DNA of 64,000 bases. It comes from Arthrobacter sp. H16F315. Its GTDB lineage: Bacteria; Actinomycetota; Actinomycetes; Actinomycetales; Micrococcaceae. Below, piece after piece: positions 1 through 9,256 of this stretch. The stretch lies in NCBI RefSeq assembly GCF_024124825.1, contig NZ_JAMXSS010000002.1:2356001-2420000 (forward strand). The letters are read 5' to 3'. Below the pieces are notes generated by a model. It was not told where the DNA came from. It saw nothing but the letters and a program-made list of their open reading frames with translations, and made no database searches. How positions within the stretch are numbered: the first letter of the stretch is position 1; each line of letters begins with the position of its first letter. The position numbers and the translations under genes were made by a program.

Positions 1-422
1 GCCTTGAGGTCGGGCTGTTCAAACACGGCAAACATCCGCCGGGAATCCGGAACCTCGAACTGGGTGTAGAGGTAGACCTCCTGGTCCACCGGATCCACGA
101 ACCGGTGCAGGCCCTCGCCGGTATTCATGTAGGGGGCCTCTGCGACCACCAGCAGTTCGTTGTCCGCTGCGAGATCCGGAAGCTGGATGCGGACTCCGTC
201 GGAGACCGCTGCAGGGTCCAGCTCGCGGCCGTTCAGTTTCACGCTGTGCACCGCGTCGGTCACCGCGTCGATGAAGGTCGAGGAACCCGGCACGGCCGTG
301 AACTTCACAGCGGTGGTGCTGCCGAAGACTTTCCCTCCGCGGGTCAGGTCGAGCTCGACCTCGTAGGATTCGACGGCGATCAGTTCGGCGCGCTCGCGTG
401 CTTCGGCGCGCGTCAGGTTCAT
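1..422 (-). CDS. pepN: Aminopeptidase N, N-terminal part (cut by window start)
   Basis: The first 140 codons of an M1-family zinc aminopeptidase, which removes N-terminal residues from peptides in the cytoplasm. The protein starts MNLTRAEARERAELI and continues with the beta-rich M1 N-terminal domain, including the PYMNTGEGLHRFVDP stretch and TQFEVPDSRRMFAVFEQPD, which are typical of actinobacterial PepN. The catalytic GAMEN and HEXXH motifs lie outside the window. It is divergent from the DUF1648 gene, with a 148-bp gap that must hold both promoters. Its position near rpiB is common in Micrococcaceae. The family call is firm; the full length cannot be judged. Confidence 0.9.
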   Translation of the reverse strand, partial: MNLTRAEARERAELIAVESYEVELDLTRGGKVFGSTTAVKFTAVPGSSTFIDAVTDAVHSVKLNGRELDPAAVSDGVRIQLPDLAADNELLVVAEAPYMNTGEGLHRFVDPVDQEVYLYTQFEVPDSRRMFAVFEQPDLK

Positions 423-570
423 TCCGGGCAAGGGGAGCCTCCAGGGATGCTGTGCGGATGGGCGAACAAGTATTGTGAAATCATTCTTTCACTTCTGCGG
501 TGCTTGGCAAGTTGCGTTAGGTCCCACCACGATACCGAAGCCCTCATCACCCGGGGGTAGCGTGGTGGAT

Positions 571-1572
571 ATGGATAGATTCCGGGATTCCGTCGACGCC
601 AGGGCATTGCGCTTCGCCTTGGGGTTTCCGCTGATGCTGGCAACGGCGTTTGTGGTGTGCGCCTTGCTGATCCGCACGGAGCTGCCCGAGCCGCTGGCAG
701 TGCGCTGGGCTGAGGGCGGCGCGGCGGACTTCGCACCGTTCCCGGCCGTGACCGGAGTTGGCGCCGCCTTGATCGTGCTGCTTGGCGGCGGCGTGCTGCT
801 GCAGGCGGTACCGCTGTCCCGCCCGGCGGTGATGCGCCGGATCATGATGGGCGCCGGTCTGTTCGTCAGCCTGTTCATCACCGCCGTCCTCGCAGCCGTG
901 CTGGTCGGTCAGCTCGGGCTCGACAATGCGAGGCAGGCCCAGGTGGATGTCACAGTACTCGCCATGGGAAGCGGCGCGGCACTGGGCCTGGGCTTCGTGA
1001 TGGGCTTTGTTTTCAAGGCCGACGAACGCTGGTCCGCCGACGATGAGAAGGCCGTGGCGGCGGCCCTGGCCCGCGAAATCGATCCCGGGCTTGCCCGCGA
1101 TGCAGTGAGCCTGTGGGTCCACGCCCGCAGTTCCGTCTTTGTGATGCTCGGGGTCGCCACAGTGCTTCCAGCCGCACTCCTCACCATCGCCTTGCCCTGG
1201 CTGGCGGCCCTGCTTGTAGCCCTGGCCCTGCTGGCGGCGGCGTGCCTGTTCGCCCGCATCCGGGTGGACCGGGGCGGCCTGCGCGTCTTCGCCGCCGGCT
1301 TCGTCCGGGTACTGGAGGTTCCGGCCGGCGCGATCGAGTCGGCGACACAGCAGGAGATCCGGGCGGCCGACTTTGGCGGCTGGGGTTACCGCAGCCATGG
1401 CAGCACAACTGCCCTGCTGGTCAGCAGCGGACCGGCAATCGTTGTGGGCCGTTCCGACGGGCGGACCGTTACCGTCAGCGGCGGGAGCGCCGCCACTGCG
1501 GAAAACGTAGCGCAGGTCATCTCACGGGTGGCCGCACGCGCGCACCGGGACGGCGGAGCCGCCGGTGTGTGA
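571..1572 (+). CDS. DUF1648-containing membrane protein
   Basis: A 333-residue integral membrane protein of unknown function. The N-terminal part carries a transmembrane segment followed by LPEPLAVRWAEGGAADFAP, the DUF1648 signature (a Pro/Trp/Gly loop after the first helix). About three more hydrophobic helices follow before residue 160, then a hydrophilic stretch, then two helices near residues 190-225. The C-terminal ~100 residues are soluble and beta-rich, resembling a bacterial PH-like domain. The ATG at 571 was chosen; GTG codons at 562 and 565 are in frame and equally possible, as no clear Shine-Dalgarno separates them. It stands alone between pepN and rpiB. Confidence 0.7.
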   Translation: MDRFRDSVDARALRFALGFPLMLATAFVVCALLIRTELPEPLAVRWAEGGAADFAPFPAVTGVGAALIVLLGGGVLLQAVPLSRPAVMRRIMMGAGLFVSLFITAVLAAVLVGQLGLDNARQAQVDVTVLAMGSGAALGLGFVMGFVFKADERWSADDEKAVAAALAREIDPGLARDAVSLWVHARSSVFVMLGVATVLPAALLTIALPWLAALLVALALLAAACLFARIRVDRGGLRVFAAGFVRVLEVPAGAIESATQQEIRAADFGGWGYRSHGSTTALLVSSGPAIVVGRSDGRTVTVSGGSAATAENVAQVISRVAARAHRDGGAAGV

Positions 1573-1693
1573 CGAACTGCCGGCAGGCGGAACGGCCGGC
1601 TCGGTCGCGTGTCCTAGTAAGCTGGACGCAGCTTCCCAGACCGCACCGCAGACCCGGTGACCCCACTGCTCTGCCCCACCGAACGGATACGCC

Positions 1694-2185
1694 GTGACCC
1701 TTCCTGACCTCCCGCGCGTGCACATCGCCACCGACCACGCCGGCATGGAACTCAGTGCCCACCTCGTCGCCCATCTTGGCGCCAAGGGGTACGAGGTAGT
1801 CGACCACGGACCCGCGGCCTACGACGCCCTGGATGACTACCCCTCCTTCTGCATCAATGCCGCTCTTGCGGTGGTTGCGGACCAGGAAGCCGGCACACAC
1901 GCCCTGGGCATCGTCTTGGGCGGCTCCGGCAACGGCGAGCAGATTGCAGCGAACAAGGTCAAGGGCGTCCGGGCGGCGCTGGCCTGGAACCTGTCCACGG
2001 CGAAGCTGGCGCGAGATCACAACGACGCCAACGTGGTCGCCGTGGGCGGCCGGCAGCACAGCGTCAAGGAGGCCACTGAAATCATCGAGGCGTTCCTGGC
2101 GGAACCATTCAGCAACGACGTACGCCACGTCCGCCGGATCGGCAAGATTGCCGCCTATGAGCGCACCGGCGAGGTCCTTGCCTAG
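1694..2185 (+). CDS. rpiB: Ribose-5-phosphate isomerase B
   Basis: Interconverts ribose-5-phosphate and ribulose-5-phosphate in the pentose phosphate pathway. The 163 residues show the LacA/RpiB fold: T13-D14-H15 near the N-terminus (phosphate and ring opening), the GGSGNGEQIAANK loop at residues 76-88, and DHND at 108-111. Like the mycobacterial enzymes it has a glutamate (E82) in the GSGNGEQ loop where the E. coli enzyme uses a cysteine as catalytic base. GTG start. The stop codon overlaps the GTG of the following DNA glycosylase by one base (TAGTG), so the two are translationally coupled. Confidence 0.95.
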   Translation: MTLPDLPRVHIATDHAGMELSAHLVAHLGAKGYEVVDHGPAAYDALDDYPSFCINAALAVVADQEAGTHALGIVLGGSGNGEQIAANKVKGVRAALAWNLSTAKLARDHNDANVVAVGGRQHSVKEATEIIEAFLAEPFSNDVRHVRRIGKIAAYERTGEVLA

Positions 2186-3099
2186 TGCCGGAGGGGCATT
2201 CCGTCCACCGGCTGGCCCGCCAGTTCGGCGACGTCTTTACGGGCGAGCAGCTAGCGGTGTCGAGTCCGCAGGGGCGTTTTGTCCGGGGCGCGGCACTGTT
2301 GGACGGCCACACGCTCACCGGCTCCACCGCGCACGGGAAGCACCTCTTCCTGGCGTTCGGCCACGGGCTGGCGCTGCACGTCCACCTGGGCCTCTACGGG
2401 GCGTGGGATTTCGGCGGAGACGCAGGCTTCCGGGGCGCGTCGAGCATCGGAGCGCCCCGGAAAGTCGGGGAACGGGAGATTTTTGACGACGGTGCGTCGG
2501 CTGAGCCGGCACCGTATTCAGGCCCGCCGGCACCGGTCGGTGCCGTCCGGGTCCGTCTCGCCGGGGTACACGGCTGGGCCGATCTGCGCGGTGCAACGAC
2601 GTGCGAAGTGGTTACCGAAGCCGAAGCCGCCGCCGTGCTCGCCCGGCTCGGACCCGATCCGCTGCGAAACCTGCCCGGGGACCGGGACTCCTTTGTTGCC
2701 GCTGTCCGGGCCCGGCGCACGCCGATCGCGGCCCTGCTGATGGACCAAAAGGTCATCGCCGGCGTCGGCAATGTCTACCGCGCCGAACTGCTGTTCCGGC
2801 AGGGGCTGGACCCCTGGCTGCCGGGCCGCTCGCTCTCCGCCGCTGCTGCCCGGGAGCTGTGGGACGACAGCGTCGCGGTGATGTCCGACGGCGTCCGTGA
2901 CGGCAGGATCATCACAACACCCCCGGACTGCTGGGCCGGCCTCGCCGCGGGCGGGCACCGTGGCCAGCTGCCCGCCCCGGACGAGTCCCACTTCGTCTAC
3001 CGGAGGCAGGGTCTCGACTGCCGGAACTGCGGAACGCCGGTGGCGCTGACCGACCTGGGGGCCCGCAAGCTTTATTGGTGCCCTTCCTGCCAGCGGTGA
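2185..3099 (+). CDS. Fpg/Nei-family DNA glycosylase (endonuclease VIII type)
   Basis: A base-excision repair glycosylase/AP lyase of 304 residues acting on oxidised bases. The start MPEGHSVHRLA gives the N-terminal proline nucleophile (P2) and E3 of the Nei subgroup; K52 in AHGKHLFL matches the conserved lysine. The helix-two-turn-helix is recognisable at KVIAGVGNVYRAELLF. A C-terminal zinc finger is formed by C279, C282, C299 and C302. The GTG start overlaps the rpiB stop by one base. The MPEGH start places it closer to mycobacterial Nei2 than to MutM; a specific Nei number cannot be assigned from sequence alone. Confidence 0.9.
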   Translation: MPEGHSVHRLARQFGDVFTGEQLAVSSPQGRFVRGAALLDGHTLTGSTAHGKHLFLAFGHGLALHVHLGLYGAWDFGGDAGFRGASSIGAPRKVGEREIFDDGASAEPAPYSGPPAPVGAVRVRLAGVHGWADLRGATTCEVVTEAEAAAVLARLGPDPLRNLPGDRDSFVAAVRARRTPIAALLMDQKVIAGVGNVYRAELLFRQGLDPWLPGRSLSAAAARELWDDSVAVMSDGVRDGRIITTPPDCWAGLAAGGHRGQLPAPDESHFVYRRQGLDCRNCGTPVALTDLGARKLYWCPSCQR

Positions 3100-3173
3100 G
3101 TGAACTCTTTGCGGGCCGCGGGCCATCGAGTTCCTTGGTGGCGGCGGGCCCGTGCGGCCGGCCAAACGGGTAC

Positions 3174-3200
3174 AAAAAAGCCCCTCCGCAGAGGGGCTTT
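3174..3200 (-). terminator. Intrinsic terminator for tRNA-Gly
   Basis: A 10-bp perfect stem (AAAGCCCCTC / GAGGGGCTTT, loop CGCA) preceded on the plus strand by six A residues. Read on the minus strand this gives a hairpin followed by a T-run, so it best terminates the minus-strand tRNA-Gly; it can also stop readthrough from the glycosylase gene. Confidence 0.75.
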
Positions 3201-3216
3201 CTCGTCATATTTCCGA

Positions 3217-3286
3217 GGGGACGACGGGAATCGAACCCGCGTAATCAGTTTGGAAGACTGAGGCTTTACCATTAAGCTACGTCCCC
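3217..3286 (-). tRNA. tRNA-Gly (TCC anticodon)
   Basis: A complete cloverleaf on the minus strand. The acceptor stem is GGGGACG/CGTCCCC, the D-arm contains AGCTTAATGGTAAAGC, the anticodon arm is TCAGT-CTTCCAA-ACTGA with anticodon TCC, and the T-arm carries GGTTCGATTCC. The CCA end is not encoded. A hairpin with a T-run follows immediately downstream. Confidence 0.95.
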
Positions 3287-3419
3287 GGGACTTTGCAGGA
3301 GACTTCCAGCAAAACTTCCGGGTGGCTGTTCAAGCCGGATACAACTAAACCTAATTCAGGGCCCCAGTGTCAAATGTGCAAACCGGCACGATATGACCGT
3401 AGACTGTTCTGTGCACTTA

Positions 3420-3494
3420 CGGGGTGTAGCTCAGCTTGGCTAGAGCGCCTGCTTTGGGAGCAGGAAGTCGCAGGTTCAAATCCTGTCACCCCGA
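3420..3494 (+). tRNA. tRNA-Pro (TGG anticodon)
   Basis: The acceptor stem CGGGGTG/CACCCCG has discriminator A. The D-arm contains AGCTCAGCTTGGCTAGAGC, the anticodon stem CCTGC/GCAGG encloses a loop with anticodon TGG, and the T-arm is GCAGG-TTCAAAT-CCTGT. CCA is not encoded. It lies 68 bp before trigger factor on the same strand. Confidence 0.95.
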
Positions 3495-3562
3495 CTCTGC
3501 AGTTGCCGCCAGACCTTGGCGGTGCAGAACCCCACCCCCTAAAAACCAGGAGTACTTAGACT

Positions 3563-4960
3563 GTGAAGAGCGCTGTCGAGAACCTCACCCCCACGCGGGT
3601 CAAGCTCAATGTTGAGGTCCCCTTTGAGGAATTGAAACCCAGCATCGCAGAGGCATATAAGACTGTTGCTTCGCAGATCCAGGTCCCCGGTTTCCGCAAG
3701 GGCAAGGTCCCCTCCAAGCTTATTGACCAGCGCGTCGGCCGTGGCTATGTGCTGGAGACTGCCATCAACGAAGGCCTGAACGGCTGGTACCAGGCGGCAG
3801 TCCAGGAAACCGGCATCCGGCCGCTGAGCCGCCCCGAGGTCGAAATCACCGAAGTTCCGGATCCGTCCGCCACCGACGGTGAGCTGAAGTTCCACGCCGA
3901 GGTTGACGTCCGCCCCGAGATCGAGCTGCCCGACTACGCCGGCATCAAGGTTGAGGTTGCAGCCGCTGCTTCCACCGACGCCGACGTCGAGACGGCCCTG
4001 GATGAGCTGCGCGGCCGCTTCGGCACGCTGAAGTCCGTGGACCGCCCCGCCGCCGACAAAGATTTCCTCACCATCGACATCACCGCCACCATCGACGGCG
4101 CCGAAGTCGACTCCGCCGCGGGCCTGTCCTACCAGGTAGGCGCCGGCACCATGCTTGAGGGCCTTGATGAAGCTGTCACCGGCCTCAGCGCCGACGAGGA
4201 CGCGATCTTCGACACCACCCTGGTGGGCGGCGAGCACGCCGGTGAGTCCGCCCAGGTCAAGGTCGTCGTCAAGTCCGTCAAGGAGCGCGAGCTGCCCGAG
4301 GCTGACGACGACTTCGCCCAGCTGGCCTCGGAGTTCGACACCCTGGCCGAACTCCGCGAGGACCTCACCAAGCAGGCCGCAGAGTCCAAGGTCGTCGAGC
4401 AGGGCGTTGAAGCCCGTGACAAGGTCCTCGACAAGCTCGTTGAGCTCGTTGCGGTTCCCGTACCGGCCTCCGTCGTCGAAGAGCAGCTTGAGCAGCACTT
4501 CAACGCCGAAAACGCGCACGGTGAAGGCGATCACGACACCGAGGAGCACCGCGCCGAGGTCAAGGCCAACAGCGAGCGGGCTTTCCAGAACGAGATCATC
4601 CTGGACGCCATCGCCGAAAAGGAAGAAGTCAACGTCAGCCAGAACGAGCTGATCGACTACATCGTGACCACCGCCGGCCAGTACGGCATGGACCCGAACC
4701 AGTTCGCCCAGATCATCGATCAGAGCGGCCAGGTCCCCATGATGGTTTCCGAGGTCCGCCGCCGCAAGGCACTGGCCGTGGTCCTCGGCCAGGCCGAGGT
4801 CACCGACTCTGAGGGCAACGCCGTCGACCTCAGCGACTTCGTCCGCCCCGGCGACGAAGAGGCAACCGTTGAGGCAACCGCCGAGGCCGAGGAAAGCGCT
4901 TCCGAGGAAGCGGCAACCGAGACCGGCACAAATGATGATCCGGCAGCCGTGAAGTTCTAA
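3563..4960 (+). CDS. tig: Trigger factor, ribosome-associated chaperone
   Basis: Binds nascent chains at the ribosome exit tunnel and assists folding. The 465-residue protein shows the ribosome-binding signature GFRKGKVP at residues 43-50 within the N-terminal domain, an FKBP-like PPIase domain at roughly 150-250 ([20 protein letters not shown]), and the helical C-terminal arms. The last ~35 residues are an acidic, Ala/Glu-rich tail common in actinobacterial Tig. GTG start behind CCAGGAG. It precedes the clpP1P2-clpX genes, the usual quality-control neighbourhood, but is separated from them by a strong terminator. Confidence 0.97.
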   Translation: MKSAVENLTPTRVKLNVEVPFEELKPSIAEAYKTVASQIQVPGFRKGKVPSKLIDQRVGRGYVLETAINEGLNGWYQAAVQETGIRPLSRPEVEITEVPDPSATDGELKFHAEVDVRPEIELPDYAGIKVEVAAAASTDADVETALDELRGRFGTLKSVDRPAADKDFLTIDITATIDGAEVDSAAGLSYQVGAGTMLEGLDEAVTGLSADEDAIFDTTLVGGEHAGESAQVKVVVKSVKERELPEADDDFAQLASEFDTLAELREDLTKQAAESKVVEQGVEARDKVLDKLVELVAVPVPASVVEEQLEQHFNAENAHGEGDHDTEEHRAEVKANSERAFQNEIILDAIAEKEEVNVSQNELIDYIVTTAGQYGMDPNQFAQIIDQSGQVPMMVSEVRRRKALAVVLGQAEVTDSEGNAVDLSDFVRPGDEEATVEATAEAEESASEEAATETGTNDDPAAVKF

Positions 4961-4981
4961 TACCTTCCGCTCCCGCGGTCC

Positions 4982-5022
4982 AGCAGCACCCCCGGATCCT
5001 TGATCCGGGGGTGCTGCTTTTT
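4982..5022 (+). terminator. Intrinsic terminator after tig
   Basis: A 17-18 bp stem (AGCAGCACCCCCGGATC paired with its complement across a very short loop) followed by a T-run. It separates the tig transcript from the clpP operon. Confidence 0.9.
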
Positions 5023-5051
5023 AAGCCTGTGACGAACCCTCCCGGCCAGTC

Positions 5052-5068
5052 GTGCGCCGTCAGCGAAC
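5052..5068 (-). promoter_or_regulatory. Candidate ClgR-binding site upstream of clpP1
   Basis: On the minus strand the sequence reads GTTCGC-TGACG-GCG, an exact match to the GTTCGC-N5-GCG motif described for the actinobacterial Clp activator ClgR. It lies about 110 bp before the clpP1 start and upstream of a plausible -10 region around 5105-5112. The motif match is direct; binding is inferred from known ClgR control of clpP operons in Streptomyces, Corynebacterium and Mycobacterium. Confidence 0.55.
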
Positions 5069-5177
5069 AGCCCCGCGCCTGCGCACAAAGCGGTCCGAAA
5101 AACCGTTAGTGTCCATGTAGGAAAGTTCAGTGATGTCGTCCAGTGGCATCACCGTCGCCAGCGAGAGGGAAGTACAT

Positions 5178-5837
5178 ATGTCACAGCAAGCAGGGGCACC
5201 CCGGATGGCTACTGTCGATCCGGCAGCCCAGGACAACTACATTTACAACCGCCTGCTGAAAGAGCGCATCATCTGGCTCGGCTCCGAGGTCCGCGACGAG
5301 AACGCCAACGCGATCTGCTCGCAGCTGCTGCTGCTCTCGGCCGAGAACCCCGAGAAAGATATCTACCTCTACATCAATTCACCGGGCGGGTCCGTGACGG
5401 CCGGCATGGCCATCTACGACACCATGCAGTTCATCCCCAACGACGTCGTGACCGTCGCCACCGGCCTCGCCGCCTCGATGGGACAGTTCCTGCTCTCCTC
5501 CGGTACCAAGGGCAAGCGCTACGCCACCCCGAACGCACGCATCCTGATGCACCAGCCCTCGGGCGGCATCGGCGGCACGGCATCGGACATCAAAATCCAG
5601 GCCGAGCTCATCCTGCACATGAAGAAGGTTATGGCCGAGCTGACCGCTGACCAGACCGGACAGAGCGTCGAGACAATCCTCAAGGACAACGACCGCGACA
5701 AGTGGTTCACGGCCAAGGAGGCCCTTGACTACGGTTTCTTCGACAAGATTGCGGCGCACGCGGGCTCCGTGGCCGGCGGCGGCGGAACCAATGCCGGCGG
5801 CAGTGACGACGGCACAGACACAGCCACCGAGAACTGA
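5178..5837 (+). CDS. clpP1: ATP-dependent Clp protease proteolytic subunit 1
   Basis: Serine peptidase subunit of the ClpP1P2 barrel. The 219 residues carry the triad S100 (GLAASMGQF), H125 (MHQPSGG) and D174 (NDRDKWF). The ATG at 5178 is chosen because GAGAGGGAAG lies at proper spacing; an upstream in-frame ATG at 5130 has no Shine-Dalgarno and adds non-conserved residues. A Gly/Ala-rich C-terminal tail extends beyond the fold. It is 38 bp ahead of clpP2; actinobacterial ClpP1 and ClpP2 form mixed heptamer stacks, so the two genes are functionally one unit. Confidence 0.95.
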   Translation: MSQQAGAPRMATVDPAAQDNYIYNRLLKERIIWLGSEVRDENANAICSQLLLLSAENPEKDIYLYINSPGGSVTAGMAIYDTMQFIPNDVVTVATGLAASMGQFLLSSGTKGKRYATPNARILMHQPSGGIGGTASDIKIQAELILHMKKVMAELTADQTGQSVETILKDNDRDKWFTAKEALDYGFFDKIAAHAGSVAGGGGTNAGGSDDGTDTATEN

Positions 5838-5875
5838 CCGGCACGCAGACAGCAATGACTTCAGGAGCAATGAAC

Positions 5876-6535
5876 ATGAACTACAACTTCGGTTCGACTG
5901 CCGGTAACCTGCCGAGCAGCCGCTACGTGCTGCCGCAGTTCGAAGAGCGCACCCCCTACGGATTCAAACGCCAGGACCCCTACACCAAGCTGTTCGAGGA
6001 CCGCATCATCTTCCTCGGCGTCCAGGTTGACGACGCGTCGGCGGACGACGTGATGGCCCAGCTGCTGGTGCTGGAGTCAACTGACCCGGACCGCGACATT
6101 ACCCTCTACATCAACTCCCCGGGCGGGTCCTTCACCGCTATGACCGCGATCTACGACACCATGACGTATATCCGCCCGGAGATCCAGACCGTCTGCCTCG
6201 GCCAGGCCGCCAGTGCCGCGGCTGTGCTCCTTGCAGCCGGCACACCGGGCAAGCGCCTCGCGCTTCCCAACGCCCGCGTCCTCATTCACCAGCCCTCCCT
6301 GTCCGGCGGCCAGGGCGGCCAGGCGTCCGACCTGGAGATCCAGGCAGCCGAGGTTATGCGGATGCGGTCCTGGCTTGAGGACACGCTGGCCAAGCACTCC
6401 GGCCGGACCCCCGAGCAGGTCAACAACGACATCGAGCGCGACAAGATCCTCACCGCTGCCGAGGCCATGGAGTACGGCCTGATCGACCAGGTGCTGGATT
6501 CACGCAAGATGAAGCCCCAGGCAATCACCAAGTAG
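5876..6535 (+). CDS. clpP2: ATP-dependent Clp protease proteolytic subunit 2
   Basis: Partner subunit of the ClpP1P2 peptidase. It has the catalytic serine in [11 protein letters not shown], histidine in LIHQPSL and aspartate in ERDKIL. The start [10 protein letters not shown] at 5876 fits the Shine-Dalgarno AGGAG 8 nt upstream; ATGs at 5855 and 5870 are in frame but less well placed. The N-terminal ~30 residues form the propeptide/N-loop region. It is followed by a hairpin and then clpX. Confidence 0.95.
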   Translation: MNYNFGSTAGNLPSSRYVLPQFEERTPYGFKRQDPYTKLFEDRIIFLGVQVDDASADDVMAQLLVLESTDPDRDITLYINSPGGSFTAMTAIYDTMTYIRPEIQTVCLGQAASAAAVLLAAGTPGKRLALPNARVLIHQPSLSGGQGGQASDLEIQAAEVMRMRSWLEDTLAKHSGRTPEQVNNDIERDKILTAAEAMEYGLIDQVLDSRKMKPQAITK

Positions 6536-6551
6536 CTAAGCAGCAGTTCCC

Positions 6552-6589
6552 GACACCGGTGCGCCACTTGACGTGGCCGCACCGGTGTC
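6552..6589 (+). terminator. Hairpin between clpP2 and clpX
   Basis: A 12-bp stem GACACCGGTGCG with its complement, extended by an inner CCAC/GTGG pairing. There is no long T-run, so it may be a partial terminator or RNA-stability element separating clpP1P2 from clpX. Confidence 0.5.
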
Positions 6590-6735
6590 TGCTTTCCACT
6601 CAATAGGCCGAAAGTGACCTAGAGTGGAACATGTCACGGTTGGCCTCCCTGGGGAAGGTCCGTGATTCCAGTAACGGGTGCAGCGCTGCGCAGGCGAAGA
6701 ACACAGCCGGCAGCAAAATACAAAGGGGTTCACAT

Positions 6736-8016
6736 ATGGCTCGGATTGGCGAGAGCACGGATCTGCTGAAGTGTTCTTTCTGCGGAAAGAGCCAAAAGCA
6801 GGTTCGGAAGCTCATTGCCGGGCCCGGTGTCTACATTTGCGACGAGTGCATTGAACTCTGCAACGAGATCATCGAGGAAGAACTCGCCGAAGTGGCCGAC
6901 CTGGGCAGTTTTGAGTTGCCAAAACCCCGCGAAATCTTCGATTTCCTGCAGGAATACGTGATTGGCCAGGAGCCGGCCAAGCGTTCACTCGCCGTGGCGG
7001 TCTATAACCACTACAAGCGCATCCAGGCGGGCCACGCCCCTAAGAGCGGCAGCCTCGCCGAAGGGGTACACCACGATGAGGTCGAGATCGCCAAGTCGAA
7101 CATCCTGCTGATCGGGCCCACCGGCTGCGGCAAGACGTACCTTGCGCAGACCCTTGCCCGACGGTTTAACGTACCCTTCGCCGTCGCCGACGCCACCGCA
7201 CTGACCGAAGCCGGTTACGTCGGCGAGGACGTGGAGAACATCCTCCTAAAGCTCATTCAGGCCGCCGACTACGACGTCAAGAAGGCCGAGCAAGGCATCA
7301 TCTACATCGACGAGATCGACAAGATCTCGCGCAAGAGCGAGAACCCCTCCATCACCCGGGACGTTTCCGGCGAAGGTGTGCAGCAGGCCCTGCTGAAGAT
7401 CCTGGAAGGCACGGTCGCCTCGGTTCCGCCGCAAGGCGGCCGCAAGCACCCGCACCAGGAATTCATCCAGATCGATACCACCAATGTGCTTTTTATCGTG
7501 GCCGGTGCGTTCGCCGGTCTCGAGGAGATCATCGGCTCCAGGTCCGGCCGCAAGGGCATCGGATTCGGCGCCCCGCTCAACGAGGTCAAGAACAACACCG
7601 ACTCCTACGGCGAGGTCATGCCTGAGGACCTGTTGAAGTTCGGGCTCATCCCTGAGTTCATCGGCCGCCTGCCCGTCATCACCACGGTCTCCAACCTGGA
7701 CCGGGCGGCGCTCATCCAGATTCTGTCCACCCCCAAGAACGCCCTGGTGAAGCAGTACCAGAAGATGTTCCAGATCGACGGCGTTGAGCTGGTGTTCGAC
7801 GAGGAAGCCCTTAACACGATCGCCGATCAGGCACTGGAACGCGGCACCGGGGCCCGAGGGCTTCGCGCCATCATGGAGGAGGTCCTGCTCCCTGTGATGT
7901 TTGACCTGCCGAGCCGCGAGGACATCGCCACCGTCGTTATCACGGAGGACGTCGTCTCCAAGAAGGCAGCGCCCACGTTGATCGCCCACGACATCAAGCG
8001 CCGCAAGTCGGCCTGA
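6736..8016 (+). CDS. clpX: ATP-dependent Clp protease ATP-binding subunit ClpX
   Basis: AAA+ unfoldase that feeds substrates into ClpP. The 426 residues contain the N-terminal C4 zinc-binding domain (C13, C16, C35, C38), Walker A GPTGCGKT (127-134), Walker B IIYIDEID (188-195), the IGF loop for ClpP docking within KGIGFGAP, and the conserved EFIGRLP segment. The ATG at 6736 follows AAGGGG; a longer reading from 6631 adds unconserved residues. Its ~200-bp upstream gap suggests its own promoter besides readthrough from clpP1P2. Confidence 0.97.
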   Translation: MARIGESTDLLKCSFCGKSQKQVRKLIAGPGVYICDECIELCNEIIEEELAEVADLGSFELPKPREIFDFLQEYVIGQEPAKRSLAVAVYNHYKRIQAGHAPKSGSLAEGVHHDEVEIAKSNILLIGPTGCGKTYLAQTLARRFNVPFAVADATALTEAGYVGEDVENILLKLIQAADYDVKKAEQGIIYIDEIDKISRKSENPSITRDVSGEGVQQALLKILEGTVASVPPQGGRKHPHQEFIQIDTTNVLFIVAGAFAGLEEIIGSRSGRKGIGFGAPLNEVKNNTDSYGEVMPEDLLKFGLIPEFIGRLPVITTVSNLDRAALIQILSTPKNALVKQYQKMFQIDGVELVFDEEALNTIADQALERGTGARGLRAIMEEVLLPVMFDLPSREDIATVVITEDVVSKKAAPTLIAHDIKRRKSA

Positions 8017-8121
8017 CCCGGAATAAACATGGTGCGCCGGTCGCTGTCACCTATGGCGCACCCGGGTGCTGGATCCGCAGCAGCGCACGTTTCCCGGCAG
8101 ACTTCCTTAAGGAGAACAACC

Positions 8122-8754
8122 GTGTCTGAATCCCTGACCCAAGAAGCAACGACTAACCAAGCCGACTTCTGGTTCGACCCGATGTGCCCCTTCGCGTGGG
8201 TTACCTCCCGCTGGATTGGCGAGGTACAGGACGTCCGCGATATCAGCGTCCAGTGGCACGTTATGAGCCTGGCCGTGCTGAACGAGGGCCGTGAGGAGCT
8301 CCCGGAGGACTACAAGGCGTTCCTCATCAAGGCTTGGGCCCCCGTGCGGGTTATCATGGCCGCGGCCCAGCAGCACGGCGAAAAATACGTGAAGGCACTC
8401 TACGACGCCATGGGTACCAAAATCCACAACGAGGGCAATGCTGACATCGCCGAGGTTATCTCGAAGTCCCTCGCGGAGGTCGGCCTCCCGGCGGAGCTGG
8501 CGGCCGCCGGCCAGAGCGACGCGTTCGACGCCGAGCTGCGCAGCAGCCACGAGGAAGGCATCTCGCTGGTCGGGCAGGACGTCGGCACACCGGTGGTCGC
8601 CTTCAACGGCACCGCCTTCTTTGGCCCGGTGCTGACGCGCATTCCGCGCGGCGAGGAGGCCGGACGGCTGTGGGACGCCGCAGTGGCCCTGGCGTCGTTC
8701 CCGTACTTCTTTGAACTCAAGCGCAGCCGGACCGAAAGCCCCGTGTTCAGCTAG
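8122..8754 (+). CDS. Rv2466c-like mycothiol-dependent nitroreductase/DsbA-fold protein with altered active site
   Basis: A 210-residue thioredoxin/DsbA-fold protein closely resembling Mycobacterium tuberculosis Rv2466c, a mycothiol-dependent oxidoreductase: DFWFDPMCP near the N-terminus, WHVMSLAVLNEG, a helical insertion, VGQDVGTPVVAFNG (cis-proline region), and a C-terminal FFELKRSRTE. The active site is C22-P-F-A25 instead of C-P-W-C, so the second cysteine is absent and C22 is the only cysteine in the protein. GTG start behind AAGGAG. The family assignment is from remembered sequence similarity and is fairly sure; the function with a single cysteine is inferred. Confidence 0.75.
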   Translation: MSESLTQEATTNQADFWFDPMCPFAWVTSRWIGEVQDVRDISVQWHVMSLAVLNEGREELPEDYKAFLIKAWAPVRVIMAAAQQHGEKYVKALYDAMGTKIHNEGNADIAEVISKSLAEVGLPAELAAAGQSDAFDAELRSSHEEGISLVGQDVGTPVVAFNGTAFFGPVLTRIPRGEEAGRLWDAAVALASFPYFFELKRSRTESPVFS

Positions 8755-8771
8755 AATCCCGCGGGACGACC

Positions 8772-8815
8772 AGAGCCCCGAAGGAACTACCCGCGTGTAG
8801 TTCCTTCGGGGCTCT
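8772..8815 (+). terminator. 19-bp perfect hairpin after the nitroreductase-like gene
   Basis: Perfect stem AGAGCCCCGAAGGAACTAC with its complement and a 6-nt loop CCGCGT. There is no T-run; it probably acts as a terminator or 3'-end stabiliser. Confidence 0.65.
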
Positions 8816-9256
8816 TGCGTATCCGGCAGGGCAGGATCACAATTGAACTTACCCACTTCGGAAGAAGCGGGACGCGGGAACCAACGATTCAGTGACACTT
8901 ATCCGACGCAGCCTACGGCACAGTCAGATGATGGCTACCAGTGACGAGGTAGGAAGACCTGGAAATCCAAGGATCCCGCCAGATTGCCTGAGACGTCACG
9001 TGGCAATCGAAAGTCGAAGCCCCACCAACGGCAAAACGCTGATGGGGCTTCCCCTTTGCCCAAAATCCGGGTTATTAGGACAAAATGCGGGTTGCCCCAA
9101 ACCGGACCGGTTCACATCGCGCCCGTTCAGCAGAGCCGCAGGAACAACTGGCCCGGCACCGCTGTTGCCACCAATGGCAGGGCACCGCTCCGGGTGCCGT
9201 GTTGGCCGGCATCCAGGCCGGCTGTCCCTGTACACACCTGCGACCATTGGAGCTCC
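8816..9256 (+). other. Non-coding stretch with one hairpin
   Basis: No gene is supported here; short open frames lack codon bias and Shine-Dalgarno sequences. A 9-bp stem GAAGCCCCA/TGGGGCTTC with an 18-nt loop sits at 9016-9051, followed by CCCTTT, and could be a weak terminator. Nothing else is recognised. Confidence 0.4.
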
